A DNA stretch of 64,000 bases. Source: Weeksellaceae bacterium (GTDB lineage: Bacteria; Bacteroidota; Bacteroidia; Flavobacteriales; Weeksellaceae). The notes under the pieces are model-generated. The model saw only the letters and a program-made list of their open reading frames with translations, was not told where the DNA came from and searched no databases. Made by a program: the position numbers and the translations under genes. Positions 1 to 9,929 of the stretch are shown piece by piece (positions within the stretch are counted from its first letter, which is position 1; each line of letters starts with the position of its first letter). The stretch lies in assembly GCA_019459455.1 (NCBI GenBank), contig JAIBEX010000009.1, forward strand, positions 248,001 to 312,000, written 5' to 3'.

Positions 1-713
1 ACACCTCCGAAAGCGGAGTTCGCGGACTGGAAAAGCAAATCGCTTCGGTTGCACGGTGGGTTGCGCTGCAAACGGCAATGGAAAAGGAATACGATCCAAA
101 AATTTCCATCGGTAAAATTGATGAAATCCTGGGTGTGCCCCGACCTAAGAACCTGTCTGAAATCACCGGAGTTCCGGGTGTGGTGACCGGTCTGGCCTGG
201 ACGCAGGTGGGCGGAGACATCCTGTTCATTGAAAGTATCCTCAGCGAGGGAAAAGGAAATCTGACCATGACGGGTAACTTGGGAAATGTGATGAAAGAAT
301 CGGCAACGATTGCTTTGGAATATATAAAGGCAAAACACGATGAGCTTGGGATTTCTTCGGATGACATCCAGAAAAACAACATCCATGTACACGTGCCAGA
401 AGGAGCCACCCCTAAAGACGGGCCTTCTGCCGGGATTGCCATGCTCACCTCCATCGTTTCGAGTTTCAAGAATAAAAAAGTAAAATCACACCTTGCAATG
501 ACAGGTGAAATTACACTGCGCGGCAAGGTACTTCCCGTGGGTGGTATAAAAGAGAAACTGCTGGCTGCTGCTAGAGCGGGAATCACACAGATTATACTTT
601 GCGAGGCTAACCGTAAGGATGTGGAGGAAATAAAAAAAGACTACCTGAAAAACCTGAAGGTGAGTTATGTAAACCGAATGAGCGAAGTCATCGAACTGGC
701 GCTTGAAAAATAA
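1..713 (+). CDS. lon: Lon protease, C-terminal part (5' end outside window)
   Basis: ATP-dependent cytosolic serine protease that degrades misfolded and regulatory proteins. The frame is open from base 3, upstream of the first in-window ATG at 78, so the gene enters from the left. The visible part is the end of the AAA+ lid ([10 protein letters not shown]) and the whole proteolytic domain. The catalytic Ser lies in PKDGPSAG (codon at 426-428) and the catalytic Lys in GGIKEK, forming the Lon Ser-Lys dyad. It ends in the usual helical tail and is followed by an intrinsic terminator. I infer the rest of the gene lies to the left and is intact. Confidence 0.97.
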   Translation, partial: TSESGVRGLEKQIASVARWVALQTAMEKEYDPKISIGKIDEILGVPRPKNLSEITGVPGVVTGLAWTQVGGDILFIESILSEGKGNLTMTGNLGNVMKESATIALEYIKAKHDELGISSDDIQKNNIHVHVPEGATPKDGPSAGIAMLTSIVSSFKNKKVKSHLAMTGEITLRGKVLPVGGIKEKLLAAARAGITQIILCEANRKDVEEIKKDYLKNLKVSYVNRMSEVIELALEK

Positions 714-733
714 GACACCACACGCAATTCCTC

Positions 734-762
734 AGTCCTTCAGAATATGAAGGACTTTTTTT
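734..762 (+). terminator. Intrinsic terminator after lon
   Basis: A 9-bp perfect stem (AGTCCTTCA / TGAAGGACT) with a 5-base loop is followed by a T run. It lies 20 bases after the lon stop codon. Confidence 0.85.
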
Positions 763-791
763 ATCTTTATGCATCTTTAAAAACATGACCT

Positions 792-1172
792 ATGAAAATT
801 GTAAAACTAATTTTATTCACCATCCTGGGCCTGATGTTCGTTAATGCCGGCCTTGACAAATTTCTACATTACATGCCGGTACCTCCGGATCTGCCCGAAG
901 AAAGCAAGAAAGTATTCGGCGCATTTATGCAAATTCCCTGGCTTATGCCACTGGTGGGTGCTATTGAACTCGTGGGCGGGTTACTGGTTATTTTTCCAAA
1001 GACAAGGACTTTAGGTTCCATTGTACTTTTGCCTCTACTTGTGGGGATTTTGGCTCATAACTCGACGGTTGATCCGTCCGCAATAGGAATAGGTGTCGCG
1101 CTGGTGCTTTTCCTCATCAACCTGTGGATTCTGTTTGATAACAAGCAGAAGTTAAGTTCGATTTTCAGTTAA
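792..1172 (+). CDS. DoxX-family small membrane protein
   Basis: A 126-residue inner-membrane protein with about four hydrophobic segments. It starts with a signal-anchor-like helix followed by NAGLDKFLHY and, further on, GAIELVGGLLV, a pattern typical of DoxX/DoxD-like proteins. The biochemical role of these short DoxX proteins is not settled; some members are linked to quinone or thiosulfate metabolism, but nothing here supports a specific reaction. The gene stands alone, with terminators before (734-762) and after (1201-1232), so it is probably monocistronic. Confidence 0.8.
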   Translation: MKIVKLILFTILGLMFVNAGLDKFLHYMPVPPDLPEESKKVFGAFMQIPWLMPLVGAIELVGGLLVIFPKTRTLGSIVLLPLLVGILAHNSTVDPSAIGIGVALVLFLINLWILFDNKQKLSSIFS

Positions 1173-1200
1173 AAGAACTTTTATCCGTTCCTTCATTTTT

Positions 1201-1232
1201 AAAATTCCCCGTTAACATGGGGAATTTTTATT
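1201..1232 (+). terminator. Intrinsic terminator after the DoxX gene
   Basis: A 10-bp perfect stem (AAAATTCCCC / GGGGAATTTT) encloses an 8-base loop and runs into a T-rich tail. Confidence 0.85.
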
Positions 1233-1360
1233 TACAAACCGCTGATTTTTAATGTGATTATTTAACAAATCGTTTTACAGAGAACTTATAACCCATTTAC
1301 AAATATTACAGTGGATTCAGACGGAAATTTGATTCAACAAATCCAATAAAAATTTACGTT

Positions 1361-2272
1361 ATGAAGAATCTAAAGTCAAAAATCGTTCTTGGGAGCCTGG
1401 TATTTGCCACCGTTATCGCATGCAAAAAAGGAGACTATGCCGCAGGTTATTCCGAGGGTATACAGTCCACCGACAGTACAGTCAAGGTTTCCGACAGTAT
1501 TTCCTCGGCAGCAACCATGCAGGTGGAAGGGAAGCAGTTCATTAAGACTGCCGATGTGAACATGGAGGTGAAAGATGTTTATGAGGCCACCGTTGCTATA
1601 GAAAAGTCGCTGCTGCAATTGGGCGGATTCGTGACTTCCAGCCGTCTGAATTCCCGGGTTGTTTCTGAAGAGACCTTCAATACTTCAGACCAAAATGCAG
1701 TGATGGTACGCAAATTTCAAACCGAGAATTCGATGCAGGTCCGTGTTCCCACTGAAAAACTGGGAGCATTGCTTCAGTTCATCAACGACAGGAAAGTATT
1801 TCTGAATTCCCGCGTTATCCTTGCTGAAGATGTAACTGCCAATCTTAAACTTGCTGAACTGGAAGCGAAAAGGATTTCAAAAACAGGAGAAAATATTGCT
1901 AAGATCAAACCCAACAAAGATAAGGTGGAACTCGGCGACCAGAACATGAGTGAGGGAAACTACCAGGAAATTGCCGGGATGGATATGAATGACCGGCTGA
2001 AATACAGCACAGTGGATCTTTACCTTAAGGAACCGAACCTGCGAGTAGCTGAAATTGGGGTCGCCAATACCCAGAATATGGATAATAAATACAAATTCAA
2101 CTTTATTTATGAAACCAGGAATGCCTTTGTTGAGGGCTTTTACCTCACACAGAAGCTTATCGTTGGAATTGTGACCCTTTGGCCAATTCTGCTGGTGGGC
2201 GGTTTACTGTTCTATTTCCTGCGAAGAAGAAAAACAAGTCTTCATATCGGAAAAACAGAGATTCCGGAATAA
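1361..2272 (+). CDS. DUF4349 domain lipoprotein with C-terminal membrane helix
   Basis: A 303-residue exported lipoprotein. The N-terminus has a signal sequence ending in a lipobox, with the acylated Cys at residue 21 (VIAC). Residues about 60-285 match the DUF4349 pattern: a conserved FIKTADVNMEV strand, a segment about resolving two sides of a feature (GGFVTSSRLN), and near the end a single membrane helix followed by RRRK. The function of DUF4349 is not known to me. The lipobox and the C-terminal helix together suggest an envelope protein anchored at both ends. The neighbouring lipoprotein gene starts 118 bases downstream and may be separate. Confidence 0.8.
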   Translation: MKNLKSKIVLGSLVFATVIACKKGDYAAGYSEGIQSTDSTVKVSDSISSAATMQVEGKQFIKTADVNMEVKDVYEATVAIEKSLLQLGGFVTSSRLNSRVVSEETFNTSDQNAVMVRKFQTENSMQVRVPTEKLGALLQFINDRKVFLNSRVILAEDVTANLKLAELEAKRISKTGENIAKIKPNKDKVELGDQNMSEGNYQEIAGMDMNDRLKYSTVDLYLKEPNLRVAEIGVANTQNMDNKYKFNFIYETRNAFVEGFYLTQKLIVGIVTLWPILLVGGLLFYFLRRRKTSLHIGKTEIPE

Positions 2273-2389
2273 GGAATAGAAAAATGTGTGACGGTGATCG
2301 TTATGATTGATGTCATTTTCCTTAAAACGGAATGCAAAACCTTCGGACGGTCGTTCGGGGGTTTAGTATTTTTGATCAAAAGTTTTAAG

Positions 2390-2746
2390 ATGAAAAAAAT
2401 CACCTTTAGTTTATCCCTCAGTATTCTCCTGGTGGCTGGTTCCTGCACTACCAAACTGGTCTCTGCAAAGAAGCGGAATTCCGTAGAATCAGTAGTTGAA
2501 AGCGGTAAAAGCTATTTGTTCATTAAAAAGGACGGAACTAAAGTGCGACTGCGTATTATCGATCTACAGGAAGGAAAAATAACAGGTAAAACCACCTTGG
2601 AGGAGACGTTTAGTTTGGAAGTGAATGACGTTGCAGCTGTCAGGAAGAACAGTACAGTTAAAACACTTCTACTGACATCAGGAATTATTGCGGCAGTCCT
2701 CGTGTTTCCAGCCTATTATAATAATACACCGGTTATGCAAAATTAA
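2390..2746 (+). CDS. Small lipoprotein of unknown function
   Basis: A 118-residue protein. I place the start at the ATG at 2390 because the signal peptide and lipobox (LLVAGSC, Cys 19) begin there; an in-frame start at 2288 adds 34 residues that do not look like a signal. A TAnnTTTG match at 2367-2374 sits just upstream of this ATG and agrees with the choice. The mature part has a beta-rich stretch containing LFIKKDGTKVRLRI and ends in a hydrophobic helix. It resembles small Bacteroidota lipoproteins that carry a quick recognition pattern for SH3-like strands, but I do not recognise a family. Confidence 0.65.
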   Translation: MKKITFSLSLSILLVAGSCTTKLVSAKKRNSVESVVESGKSYLFIKKDGTKVRLRIIDLQEGKITGKTTLEETFSLEVNDVAAVRKNSTVKTLLLTSGIIAAVLVFPAYYNNTPVMQN

Positions 2747-2861
2747 ACCATTTCGGTTAGGCCTTCTGAAAGTATCACTGGGAATCATCTTAAATTTTGA
2801 AACATAAAATTTGGAACGCAAATTCAAAAATACTAAAATTTTCAATCCGTGCATTTTTCCG

Positions 2862-2869
2862 TAAATTTG
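2862..2869 (+). promoter_or_regulatory. Bacteroidota -7 promoter element for pgi
   Basis: TAAATTTG matches the TAnnTTTG consensus. It lies 42 bases upstream of the pgi ATG at 2911, giving a leader of about 35 bases. No convincing -33 box was seen. Confidence 0.5.
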
Positions 2870-2910
2870 CAACCTTACAACGACCTCCGAAGGTCAACAA
2901 CCTGAACATT

Positions 2911-4557
2911 ATGCTGCCAAAGATAAATCCCACACACACCAATGCCTGGAAAGCACTCAGCGAACATTTCGCAAAGAATGATTTTGAGCTTCGCACCCTT
3001 TTCAATTACAATCCAGAAAGATTTAACCACTTCTCAGTAAAAAGAGATGATTATCTGTTTGATTTCTCCAAAAACCTGCTGGACGAAAGAACATTTGAAA
3101 TTCTTCTGGATCTGGCTGAGGAATGTGGGCTAAAATCGGCAATTGAACAGATGTTCACCGGGGAGAAGATCAATGAAACGGAAGGCAGAGCGGTGCTCCA
3201 CACGGCCTTAAGAGATTTTTCGGACACGGAAATTCCTGTGGATGGCGAAAACATAAAACCGGCCATAAAAAAAGTACTGGAACAAATGAAAACCTTTTCA
3301 GACAAGGTAATTTCAGGCGTGCACAAAGGCTTTACAGGCCGGGAAATCACCGACGTCGTCAACATTGGTATCGGCGGTTCGGACTTAGGACCTGTGATGG
3401 TCTGTTCCGCACTTAAGCACTATAAAACAAGGCTCAATGTTCACTTCGTATCGAATGTGGACGGCAATCATATCGCCGAGGTCGTGAAAGACCTTGATCC
3501 GGAAACCACCCTTTTCATCATTGCGTCCAAGACCTTCACGACTCAGGAAACGATGACCAACGCTGAATCCGCCAAATCCTGGTTCCTGAAAAAGGGAGCG
3601 CAGGAAGATGTGGCAAAACATTTCGTAGCCCTTTCCACCAACACGGAAACAGTGAAGAAATTCGGTATCGCCGGTGAGAATATTTTTGAATTCTGGGACT
3701 GGGTAGGCGGCCGCTACTCTCTTTGGAGTGCCATCGGTTTAAGCATTGTTCTGGCAGTTGGTTATGAAAATTTTGAACAGTTGCTTAAAGGTGCGAATGA
3801 AACCGATGTCCATTTCCGCACCGCTGATTTCAGGGAAAATGTTCCTGTTCTGATGGCCCTTCTGGGAATATGGTACCGTAATTACCATCATGCGGGTTCC
3901 TACGCTGTTTTACCCTATTCCCAGTATCTGGACCGGTTCCCGGCCTATTTGCAGCAGGGTGATATGGAAAGTAACGGAAAATGTGTAGACCGGAACGGGG
4001 ACTTTGTGCAATATGAAACAGGCCCTGTAATCTGGGGCGAACCCGGCACAAACGGACAGCATGCGTTCTATCAGCTCATTCATCAGGGAACAGAACTCAT
4101 TCCGGCGGATTTCATCGCATATGTTAAATCATGCAACGAGGTTTCTGACCATCAGGAAAAACTCCTGGCTAACTTTTTCGCACAAACAGAAGCTTTGGCT
4201 TTCGGTAAAACACCGATTGAAGCGCGCGAAGAACTAGTAAAGGCAGGCAAATCAGAGGATGAGATAAAAAAGCTTCAAAACCATAAGGTCTTTCACGGAA
4301 ATAACCCAACTAATTCTTTGTTTTTCAATAAACTAACCCCATTTTCATTAGGGCAGCTCATTGCACTGTATGAACATAAAATTTTTGTCCAGGGCGTTAT
4401 TTGGAATGTGTTCAGTTTTGATCAGTTTGGCGTTGAATTAGGTAAAGTTCTGGCCGGCCAAATACTTCCGGAGCTGCAGGATAATAACCCGGTTGACTCG
4501 CACGACAGTTCGACGAATGGACTCATCCGGTATTTCAAAGAAAATTACAGGGCATGA
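2911..4557 (+). CDS. pgi: Glucose-6-phosphate isomerase
   Basis: Cytosolic enzyme that interconverts glucose 6-phosphate and fructose 6-phosphate. The protein is 548 residues from the ATG at 2911, matching the usual length of the long PGI form. The frame stays open 38 codons further up, but that part is AT-rich and contains the -7 promoter, so it is not coding. Diagnostic segments are [33 protein letters not shown] with the catalytic Glu, and [15 protein letters not shown] with the catalytic His. The stop codon overlaps the next gene by the ATGA junction at 4554-4557, which suggests translational coupling. Confidence 0.97.
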   Translation: MLPKINPTHTNAWKALSEHFAKNDFELRTLFNYNPERFNHFSVKRDDYLFDFSKNLLDERTFEILLDLAEECGLKSAIEQMFTGEKINETEGRAVLHTALRDFSDTEIPVDGENIKPAIKKVLEQMKTFSDKVISGVHKGFTGREITDVVNIGIGGSDLGPVMVCSALKHYKTRLNVHFVSNVDGNHIAEVVKDLDPETTLFIIASKTFTTQETMTNAESAKSWFLKKGAQEDVAKHFVALSTNTETVKKFGIAGENIFEFWDWVGGRYSLWSAIGLSIVLAVGYENFEQLLKGANETDVHFRTADFRENVPVLMALLGIWYRNYHHAGSYAVLPYSQYLDRFPAYLQQGDMESNGKCVDRNGDFVQYETGPVIWGEPGTNGQHAFYQLIHQGTELIPADFIAYVKSCNEVSDHQEKLLANFFAQTEALAFGKTPIEAREELVKAGKSEDEIKKLQNHKVFHGNNPTNSLFFNKLTPFSLGQLIALYEHKIFVQGVIWNVFSFDQFGVELGKVLAGQILPELQDNNPVDSHDSSTNGLIRYFKENYRA

Positions 4558-5387
4558 GTTTGCGGAATATATATTATTCTTTGAGTCCTGAACTCCGGTT
4601 GGCGGTCAGAAAACTCTATTACCTGCCACATGACCTCCTGCAGCAGTTATCCGGTAAGCGCAGCGAACTGCAGCCCGGAAAAGGCGACATTTACATCGGT
4701 TCGGGCGATTTTTTAAGTCAGGGAAAAAAACAGGTTCAGACCCTTACAGATCATATCGATCTGAAGGAGTCAGATGTAGTATTGGATATCGGGTGTGGTA
4801 TTGGGAGGACGGCGTTACCTCTGACCAAAATCTTAACGACCGGCCGGTATGAAGGCTTTGATGTTGTAAAAAAGGGAGTGGACTGGTGCAAAAGGCACAT
4901 CAGTATAAACTATCCTAATTTTCATTTTACCTTCGTATCCCTTCACAACGACCTCTACAATAACTTTAAAGCTAAGGGCGAAGAATTCAGTTTCCCTTAC
5001 CCCGACAGCACTTTTGACAAGATTTTTCTTTTCTCGGTTTTCACGCATATGAGAATTGAAGAAATTCAGCATTATCTCACCGAAATCAAAAGGGTTTTAA
5101 AACCCGAAGGAAAATGTCTTGCTACCTTTTTTTTATATGATCAGGATTTTGCTTCGAAAGAGCCGGACGATGGATTCAGTTTTCCGTATGAGTACCCCGC
5201 GGGGTATCGCCTTATGAGTAAAAAAGTACAGTCGGCGAATATTGCCATCAGTCTGGATCTTTTGAACAGGATGATGGATACCGCAGGATTACAGATAGAA
5301 AAAATTGAGTTTGGATATTGGAACGGGAAGATCGCTAAAGATATTGCGCTTAATTTTCAGGATACGGTAATAATAAAAAGTAAATAA
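4554..5387 (+). CDS. Class I SAM-dependent methyltransferase
   Basis: A 277-residue soluble protein. The SAM-binding motif I is clear at residues 78-85 (DIGCGIGR), followed by an acidic strand (YEGFDVV) and a [12 protein letters not shown] segment in motif II/III position. The fold is a class I methyltransferase; the substrate cannot be told from sequence. Its ATG overlaps the pgi stop codon, and folD starts 3 bases after its stop, so pgi, this gene and folD probably share a transcript. Confidence 0.85.
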   Translation: MSLRNIYYSLSPELRLAVRKLYYLPHDLLQQLSGKRSELQPGKGDIYIGSGDFLSQGKKQVQTLTDHIDLKESDVVLDIGCGIGRTALPLTKILTTGRYEGFDVVKKGVDWCKRHISINYPNFHFTFVSLHNDLYNNFKAKGEEFSFPYPDSTFDKIFLFSVFTHMRIEEIQHYLTEIKRVLKPEGKCLATFFLYDQDFASKEPDDGFSFPYEYPAGYRLMSKKVQSANIAISLDLLNRMMDTAGLQIEKIEFGYWNGKIAKDIALNFQDTVIIKSK

Positions 5388-5390
5388 GAT

Positions 5391-6266
5391 ATGGCTCAGA
5401 TTCTGGATGGACTTAAGGTGTCCAAAGACATTAAACAGGAAATTAAAGTAGAGGTTGATAAGATTCTTGCTGCCGGCAAAAGGCCACCACATCTTGCCGC
5501 CATCCTTGTGGGGGAAAGCGGAGCAAGTAAAGCTTATGTAAACAGTAAGGTAAAGGACTGTAAAGAAGTCGGCTTCAAATCTACCCTGCTTAAATTTTCT
5601 GATACCATTACCGAAGGGGAACTTTTGGGGGAAATCCAAAAACTCAACCAAAACCCGGACATAGATGGATTCATCGTACAGCTTCCGATTCCCAAGGGAA
5701 TGGATGAACAGAAGGTGATCGATGCAATTGATGCCTCTAAAGATGTAGACGGTTTTCATCCGGAAAATTTCGGCAGGATGGCCCTGGAGATGGAGGCTTA
5801 TCTGCCGGCTACCCCTTATGGTATCATGACCCTGTTGGAACGATATAACATAGACACGCAGGGGAAACACTGTGTGGTTATCGGTAGAAGCCGCATTGTC
5901 GGAAGACCCATGAGCATACTTATGAGCAGCAAGGGAAATCCCGGCAATGCGACGGTTACTCTCGTTCACAGCCATACCCAAAATATCGAGGAATTCACGA
6001 AGAATGCCGACATTGTAATCGTGGCACTGGGCGCACCAAAATACCTGAAAGGCAGCATGATCAAGAAAGGAGCGGTAATTGTGGATGTTGGCATCACCCG
6101 TGTGGAAGATACTGGCGAAAAAGGTTACCATCTGGAAGGTGATGTGGATTATGAAAGCTGCGAACCCAAAGCAGGCTGGATTACCCCCGTACCCGGTGGA
6201 GTGGGCCCGATGACGAGAGCAATGCTGATGAAAAATACACTGCTTGCTTACAAGCGGAAATTTTAG
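5391..6266 (+). CDS. folD: FolD: methylene-THF dehydrogenase / methenyl-THF cyclohydrolase
   Basis: Bifunctional enzyme of one-carbon metabolism that makes 10-formyl-THF from methylene-THF with NADP. At 291 residues it has the normal length. The catalytic Tyr and Lys are seen at residues 49 and 53 (YVNSK), followed by GFIVQLPIP, the PATPYGIM segment, the Rossmann motif GRSRIVGRP and the C-terminal PVPGGVGPMT signature. It lies 3 bases after the methyltransferase and 7 bases before queE, so it is part of the same tight gene run. Confidence 0.96.
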   Translation: MAQILDGLKVSKDIKQEIKVEVDKILAAGKRPPHLAAILVGESGASKAYVNSKVKDCKEVGFKSTLLKFSDTITEGELLGEIQKLNQNPDIDGFIVQLPIPKGMDEQKVIDAIDASKDVDGFHPENFGRMALEMEAYLPATPYGIMTLLERYNIDTQGKHCVVIGRSRIVGRPMSILMSSKGNPGNATVTLVHSHTQNIEEFTKNADIVIVALGAPKYLKGSMIKKGAVIVDVGITRVEDTGEKGYHLEGDVDYESCEPKAGWITPVPGGVGPMTRAMLMKNTLLAYKRKF

Positions 6267-6273
6267 AAAATAA

Positions 6274-6903
6274 ATGACAACAGATCAGGACATACTATTG
6301 AAACAGGGGAAATTGCTCCCGGTTATGGAGCATTTCTACACCATACAGGGCGAAGGTGCCCACACCGGAACCGCGGCATATTTCATCCGGCTTGGCGGCT
6401 GCGACGTGGGCTGCCACTGGTGCGATGTGAAAGAAAGCTGGGACCCGACCCTTCATGCACTAATGGATGTAGAAGAAGTGGCAGCAACTGCTGCCAGGCA
6501 TTGCAAAACCATAGTTTTGACCGGTGGCGAACCCCTGATGTGGAATCTGGAACTCCTGACCGGCAGATTGAAGGAACTTGGATGCACCATCCATATAGAA
6601 ACTTCGGGGGCCTACCCGATGAGCGGAACCCTGGACTGGATTACGCTTTCCCCTAAAAAAACGGGACTTCCACAACCGGACATTTACGAACATGCCAGCG
6701 AACTTAAGATGATTGTCTTTAACCGTCACGACTTTTTCTTTGCCGAAGAACAGGCCGCAAGGGTATCGCCAAACTGCAGGTTATATTTGCAGAGTGAATG
6801 GAGTAAAAGAGACGAAATATATCCGCAGATTACCGATTACATCCTGAAAAATCCACAATGGCAGGCGTCTGTACAGACCCACAAATATCTCAATATCCCT
6901 TGA
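6274..6903 (+). CDS. queE: 7-carboxy-7-deazaguanine synthase
   Basis: Radical-SAM enzyme that contracts the ring of 6-carboxytetrahydropterin to 7-carboxy-7-deazaguanine on the way to preQ0 and queuosine. The protein has 209 residues. The cluster-binding Cys residues are C43, C47 and C50, in CDVGCHWC, the CX3CX2C spacing. FYTIQGEGAHTG precedes the cluster and LTGGEP follows it, both typical of QueE. Other queuosine genes are not in the window. It lies 7 bases after folD; this may reflect co-transcription rather than a pathway link. Confidence 0.93.
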   Translation: MTTDQDILLKQGKLLPVMEHFYTIQGEGAHTGTAAYFIRLGGCDVGCHWCDVKESWDPTLHALMDVEEVAATAARHCKTIVLTGGEPLMWNLELLTGRLKELGCTIHIETSGAYPMSGTLDWITLSPKKTGLPQPDIYEHASELKMIVFNRHDFFFAEEQAARVSPNCRLYLQSEWSKRDEIYPQITDYILKNPQWQASVQTHKYLNIP

Positions 6904-6946
6904 ATTCATAAGAATTTTACTTACTTTTAACTTCTGATTCTGGTAA

Positions 6947-8323
6947 ATGCAACAACTTCGATTCTCAAGATATTTCAAGGGACTCATCATACTGCTTGAT
7001 ATTCTTATTATTGCGGGAGTTTTTGTGTTTTTCTTCGTTCAAAGAAATCATGACTTAAAGATTCGGGATGTAGACTGGGAACAGAATGCCCTGTCCATAC
7101 TTCTGCTTACCCTTTTCTGGATTTTACTGAGCGGCCGCACCAAACTGTATGATATCCCGCGAAATTTAACCTATACCCTATATCTGGAGCGGATTGTAAC
7201 CCATATCCTTATTTTTCTTTTCGGAATTATTCTTCTCGGCAAAGTCAGTAATAACATCTTTTTAAAGAATGAACGGTTTGAGTTGGCCCTGAGCATCTTC
7301 CTCATCTTCCTTTTACTGAAATCAACTATCTTTTTCCTGCTGAAGTCGCTACGCAGCATGGGAATCAACTTTAGGAACATTATGTTTCTGGGAACCAGGA
7401 ATGACGCAAGGGAAATCCTGGAAAATGTACTGAAGGATCGTACCGATTATGGCTTCCGGATTTTTGATTACCCAAATCCCGAAATCACAATCAGTGAACT
7501 GAAGCACTTTTGGAAGGAGAAGGGGATCTATACCCTGTACATGCCCGCCAATGACGCTGGAATTAACCATGACCTGAGGAGCGAAATTTACCGGCAGGCC
7601 GAAATGCACAAGGTCAGGATTGCGCTGTTCCCCGAATTAGAGCAAAATAACTTCTTCAATTATGAACTGAATTATGTAGAAACACAACCAGTGCTCACAC
7701 AGGCAAAATTTCCGCTGGAGTATTTTACCAATCACACGCTGAAGAGGATTTTTGATATATTCTTCTCAATCATCATTCTCATAGGCATCTGTTTCTGGCT
7801 GTTTCCAATCGTCGCACTCTTAATTAAACTCAACAGCAAAGGACCGGTTTTTTTCGTACAGAAGCGCTACGGATTTCAGGACCAGGTTTTTAGCTGCATA
7901 AAATTCCGGACAATGGTGGTTAATGAGGAATCATCTACAAGAACCACACAGAAGGATGATGACCGAATTACGGCGGTGGGAAAATTCCTGAGGACAACAA
8001 GTATTGACGAAATGCCTCAGTTCATCAATGTCATCATGGGAAGCATGTCTGTAGTGGGGCCAAGACCGCATATGCTGTTAATTGACGACTATTATAAAAC
8101 GCGTATTGGGCGATACGCCATCCGGAGCCTGGTTAAACCCGGCATCACAGGTCTTGCGCAGGTTAACGGTCTTCGCGGTGACTATGGCGATATGAGCATT
8201 GAAATGAAAAAAAGGATTCTGGCAGATTCATTTTATGTGAAGAACTGGAGCATGGTGCTGGATTTTGTAATCATTTTGAAAACGATGTTTCTGGTGGTCA
8301 CGGGCGACAAAAAAGCCGGATGA
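6947..8323 (+). CDS. Polyprenyl glycosylphosphotransferase (initiating sugar transferase)
   Basis: A 458-residue membrane enzyme of the WcaJ/bacterial sugar transferase type, which loads the first sugar phosphate onto undecaprenyl phosphate for exopolysaccharide or O-antigen synthesis. The N-terminal half has about four membrane helices, then a Rossmann-like linker region (FLGTRNDAREI), a further hydrophobic helix, and the catalytic domain with KRIFDI, GPVFFVQKR, CIKFRTM, SIDEMPQ and VVGPRPH. The sugar cannot be assigned. No capsule or O-antigen cluster accompanies it in the window, so it may initiate a glycan made elsewhere. Confidence 0.9.
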   Translation: MQQLRFSRYFKGLIILLDILIIAGVFVFFFVQRNHDLKIRDVDWEQNALSILLLTLFWILLSGRTKLYDIPRNLTYTLYLERIVTHILIFLFGIILLGKVSNNIFLKNERFELALSIFLIFLLLKSTIFFLLKSLRSMGINFRNIMFLGTRNDAREILENVLKDRTDYGFRIFDYPNPEITISELKHFWKEKGIYTLYMPANDAGINHDLRSEIYRQAEMHKVRIALFPELEQNNFFNYELNYVETQPVLTQAKFPLEYFTNHTLKRIFDIFFSIIILIGICFWLFPIVALLIKLNSKGPVFFVQKRYGFQDQVFSCIKFRTMVVNEESSTRTTQKDDDRITAVGKFLRTTSIDEMPQFINVIMGSMSVVGPRPHMLLIDDYYKTRIGRYAIRSLVKPGITGLAQVNGLRGDYGDMSIEMKKRILADSFYVKNWSMVLDFVIILKTMFLVVTGDKKAG

Positions 8324-8364
8324 ACCTCATTTATTTTTTATTAAAAAAACATTAATTTAGCCGA

Positions 8365-9117
8365 ATGATAAAAAAGTTTCTAAACGCTTTTGGAGAATAT
8401 TTTCTGCTGCTTGGAAAAGCAATTAGATCACCGCAGAAAATGTCGGTTTTCATGAAGCTTTTTTTTAGGGAAATTAATGACCTGGGTGTGAATTCTTTTG
8501 GGTTGGTGGTGTTCACTTCTATTTTTGTTGGGGCAGTAACCGCCATCCAAATGTTTAATAATTTCAGTTCCTCCTCCATTCCCATCCCTACCTCATTCAT
8601 CGGCTATGCTACTAAAGCTGTTTTGGTGCTGGAATTTTCACCCACGATTATCAGTCTGATTCTGGCCGGAAAAGTGGGCTCTTATATAGCCTCAAGCATT
8701 GGTACCATGCGTGTTACCGAACAGATTGATGCACTGGATATCATGGGAGTAAATTCACCTAATTTTCTTATTCTGCCCAAGATTCTCGCCTGTGTCATCT
8801 ATAATCCCCTATTAATTGGATTAAGTATGGCCGTTGGAATCCTCGGAGGATTTGGTGCTGGCGAACTTACAGGAAACTGGACAATATCCGACTTCACCAC
8901 TGGAGTACAGATGTATATGCCCATGCTCTTTTACTACTATGCCTTCATAAAGACTACCGTTTTTGCATTTATCATTGCCACAGTACCGTCATTTTTCGGG
9001 TATAATGTAAGTGGTGGATCTCTGGAAGTAGGCAGATCCAGTACACAGGCAGTGGTATGGACCATGGTTTTTATCATTATTTCTGAACTTTTATTAACTC
9101 AAATGATCTTAGGATAA
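8365..9117 (+). CDS. MlaE-type ABC transporter permease
   Basis: A 250-residue integral membrane protein of the MlaE/YrbE family, the permease of a phospholipid or sterol-like lipid transporter between outer and inner membranes. Family features seen are VGAVTAIQMF, the long LVLEFSPTIISLILAGKVG region, and the EQIDAL segment that contacts the ATPase. Its stop overlaps the ATPase start by one base (TAATG), so the two subunits are translationally coupled. The expected MCE-domain substrate-binding protein (MlaD type) is not next to it. Confidence 0.92.
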   Translation: MIKKFLNAFGEYFLLLGKAIRSPQKMSVFMKLFFREINDLGVNSFGLVVFTSIFVGAVTAIQMFNNFSSSSIPIPTSFIGYATKAVLVLEFSPTIISLILAGKVGSYIASSIGTMRVTEQIDALDIMGVNSPNFLILPKILACVIYNPLLIGLSMAVGILGGFGAGELTGNWTISDFTTGVQMYMPMLFYYYAFIKTTVFAFIIATVPSFFGYNVSGGSLEVGRSSTQAVVWTMVFIIISELLLTQMILG

Positions 9118-9929
9118 TGATAGAAATTAAGGACTTAACAAAAAAATTTGGAGATACAGAAGTTTTAAAAGGCATTTCAACAACCTTTGAAACGGGGAAA
9201 GTCAATCTGATTATCGGCCAGAGTGGATCAGGGAAAACCGTATTTCTTAAATCATTGCTGAATGTTTATGAACCTACCAGTGGGTCCATTCTTTTTGACG
9301 GCAGGGACGTCACCAAAATGAAGCGCGAGGAAAAACAGATTCTGCGCTCCGAAATAGGAACCGTTTTTCAGGGAAGTGCCCTCTTCGACTCCATGACGGT
9401 TGAAGAAAACATTATGTTCCCGTTGGATATGTTTTCAAATCTGACTTTCCGCGAAAAGAAACGCCGTGTCTTCGACGTAATGGGAAGGGTGCATCTGGAT
9501 AAAGCAGGCCGCAAGTTCCCGGCCGAAATCTCCGGAGGCATGCAGAAAAGGGTAGCCATTGCAAGGGCAATTGTGAACAGCCCTAAATATCTTTTCTGCG
9601 ATGAACCCAACTCCGGTCTGGACCCATATACCGCCAACGTGATCGATGACCTGCTTGTTGATATCACGCAGGAATACAACACCACGACCATCATAAACTC
9701 CCACGACATGAACTCGGTGATGACCATCGGCGAAAAGATTGTATATCTGAGAATGGGAATTAAGGAATGGGAAGGCAACAAGGACAACGTAATCACCGCA
9801 CGCAATAAAAACCTGATTGATTTCGTTTATTCATCAGAGTTGTTTAAAGAACTCCGGGAATATTTCCTTTCAACAGATAAAACTTCAATTGATAATATAG
9901 TAACCAAACCTCAGAATAATGACAACTAA
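9117..9929 (+). CDS. MlaF-type ABC transporter ATPase
   Basis: A 270-residue cytosolic ATPase that powers the preceding permease. It shows Walker A (GQSGSGKT), Q-loop (GTVFQGSALFDSMTVEENI), the ABC signature in the variant form ISGGMQKRVAIARA, Walker B (YLFCDEPNSGLDP) and the switch His in INSHDM. The SGGM variant is typical of the Mla ATPases. The gene overlaps the permease by one base and the following beta-barrel gene by 11 bases. Confidence 0.93.
   Translation: MIEIKDLTKKFGDTEVLKGISTTFETGKVNLIIGQSGSGKTVFLKSLLNVYEPTSGSILFDGRDVTKMKREEKQILRSEIGTVFQGSALFDSMTVEENIMFPLDMFSNLTFREKKRRVFDVMGRVHLDKAGRKFPAEISGGMQKRVAIARAIVNSPKYLFCDEPNSGLDPYTANVIDDLLVDITQEYNTTTIINSHDMNSVMTIGEKIVYLRMGIKEWEGNKDNVITARNKNLIDFVYSSELFKELREYFLSTDKTSIDNIVTKPQNNDN

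Noticed and set aside
1361-2272. DUF4349 lipoprotein as XrtF substrate, because of its C-terminal helix and RRRK
   Set aside because: A further 12 residues follow the basic cluster and the layout is usual for DUF4349 proteins, so it does not look like a sorting signal.
2797-2910. N-terminal extension of the pgi frame (38 codons)
   Set aside because: The stretch contains a -7 promoter box and AT-rich DNA; the protein begins at 2911 by length and family match.
5289-6131. Long minus-strand ORF (280 codons) opposite folD
   Set aside because: It mirrors the folD gene in another frame, has no family features and folD is certain.
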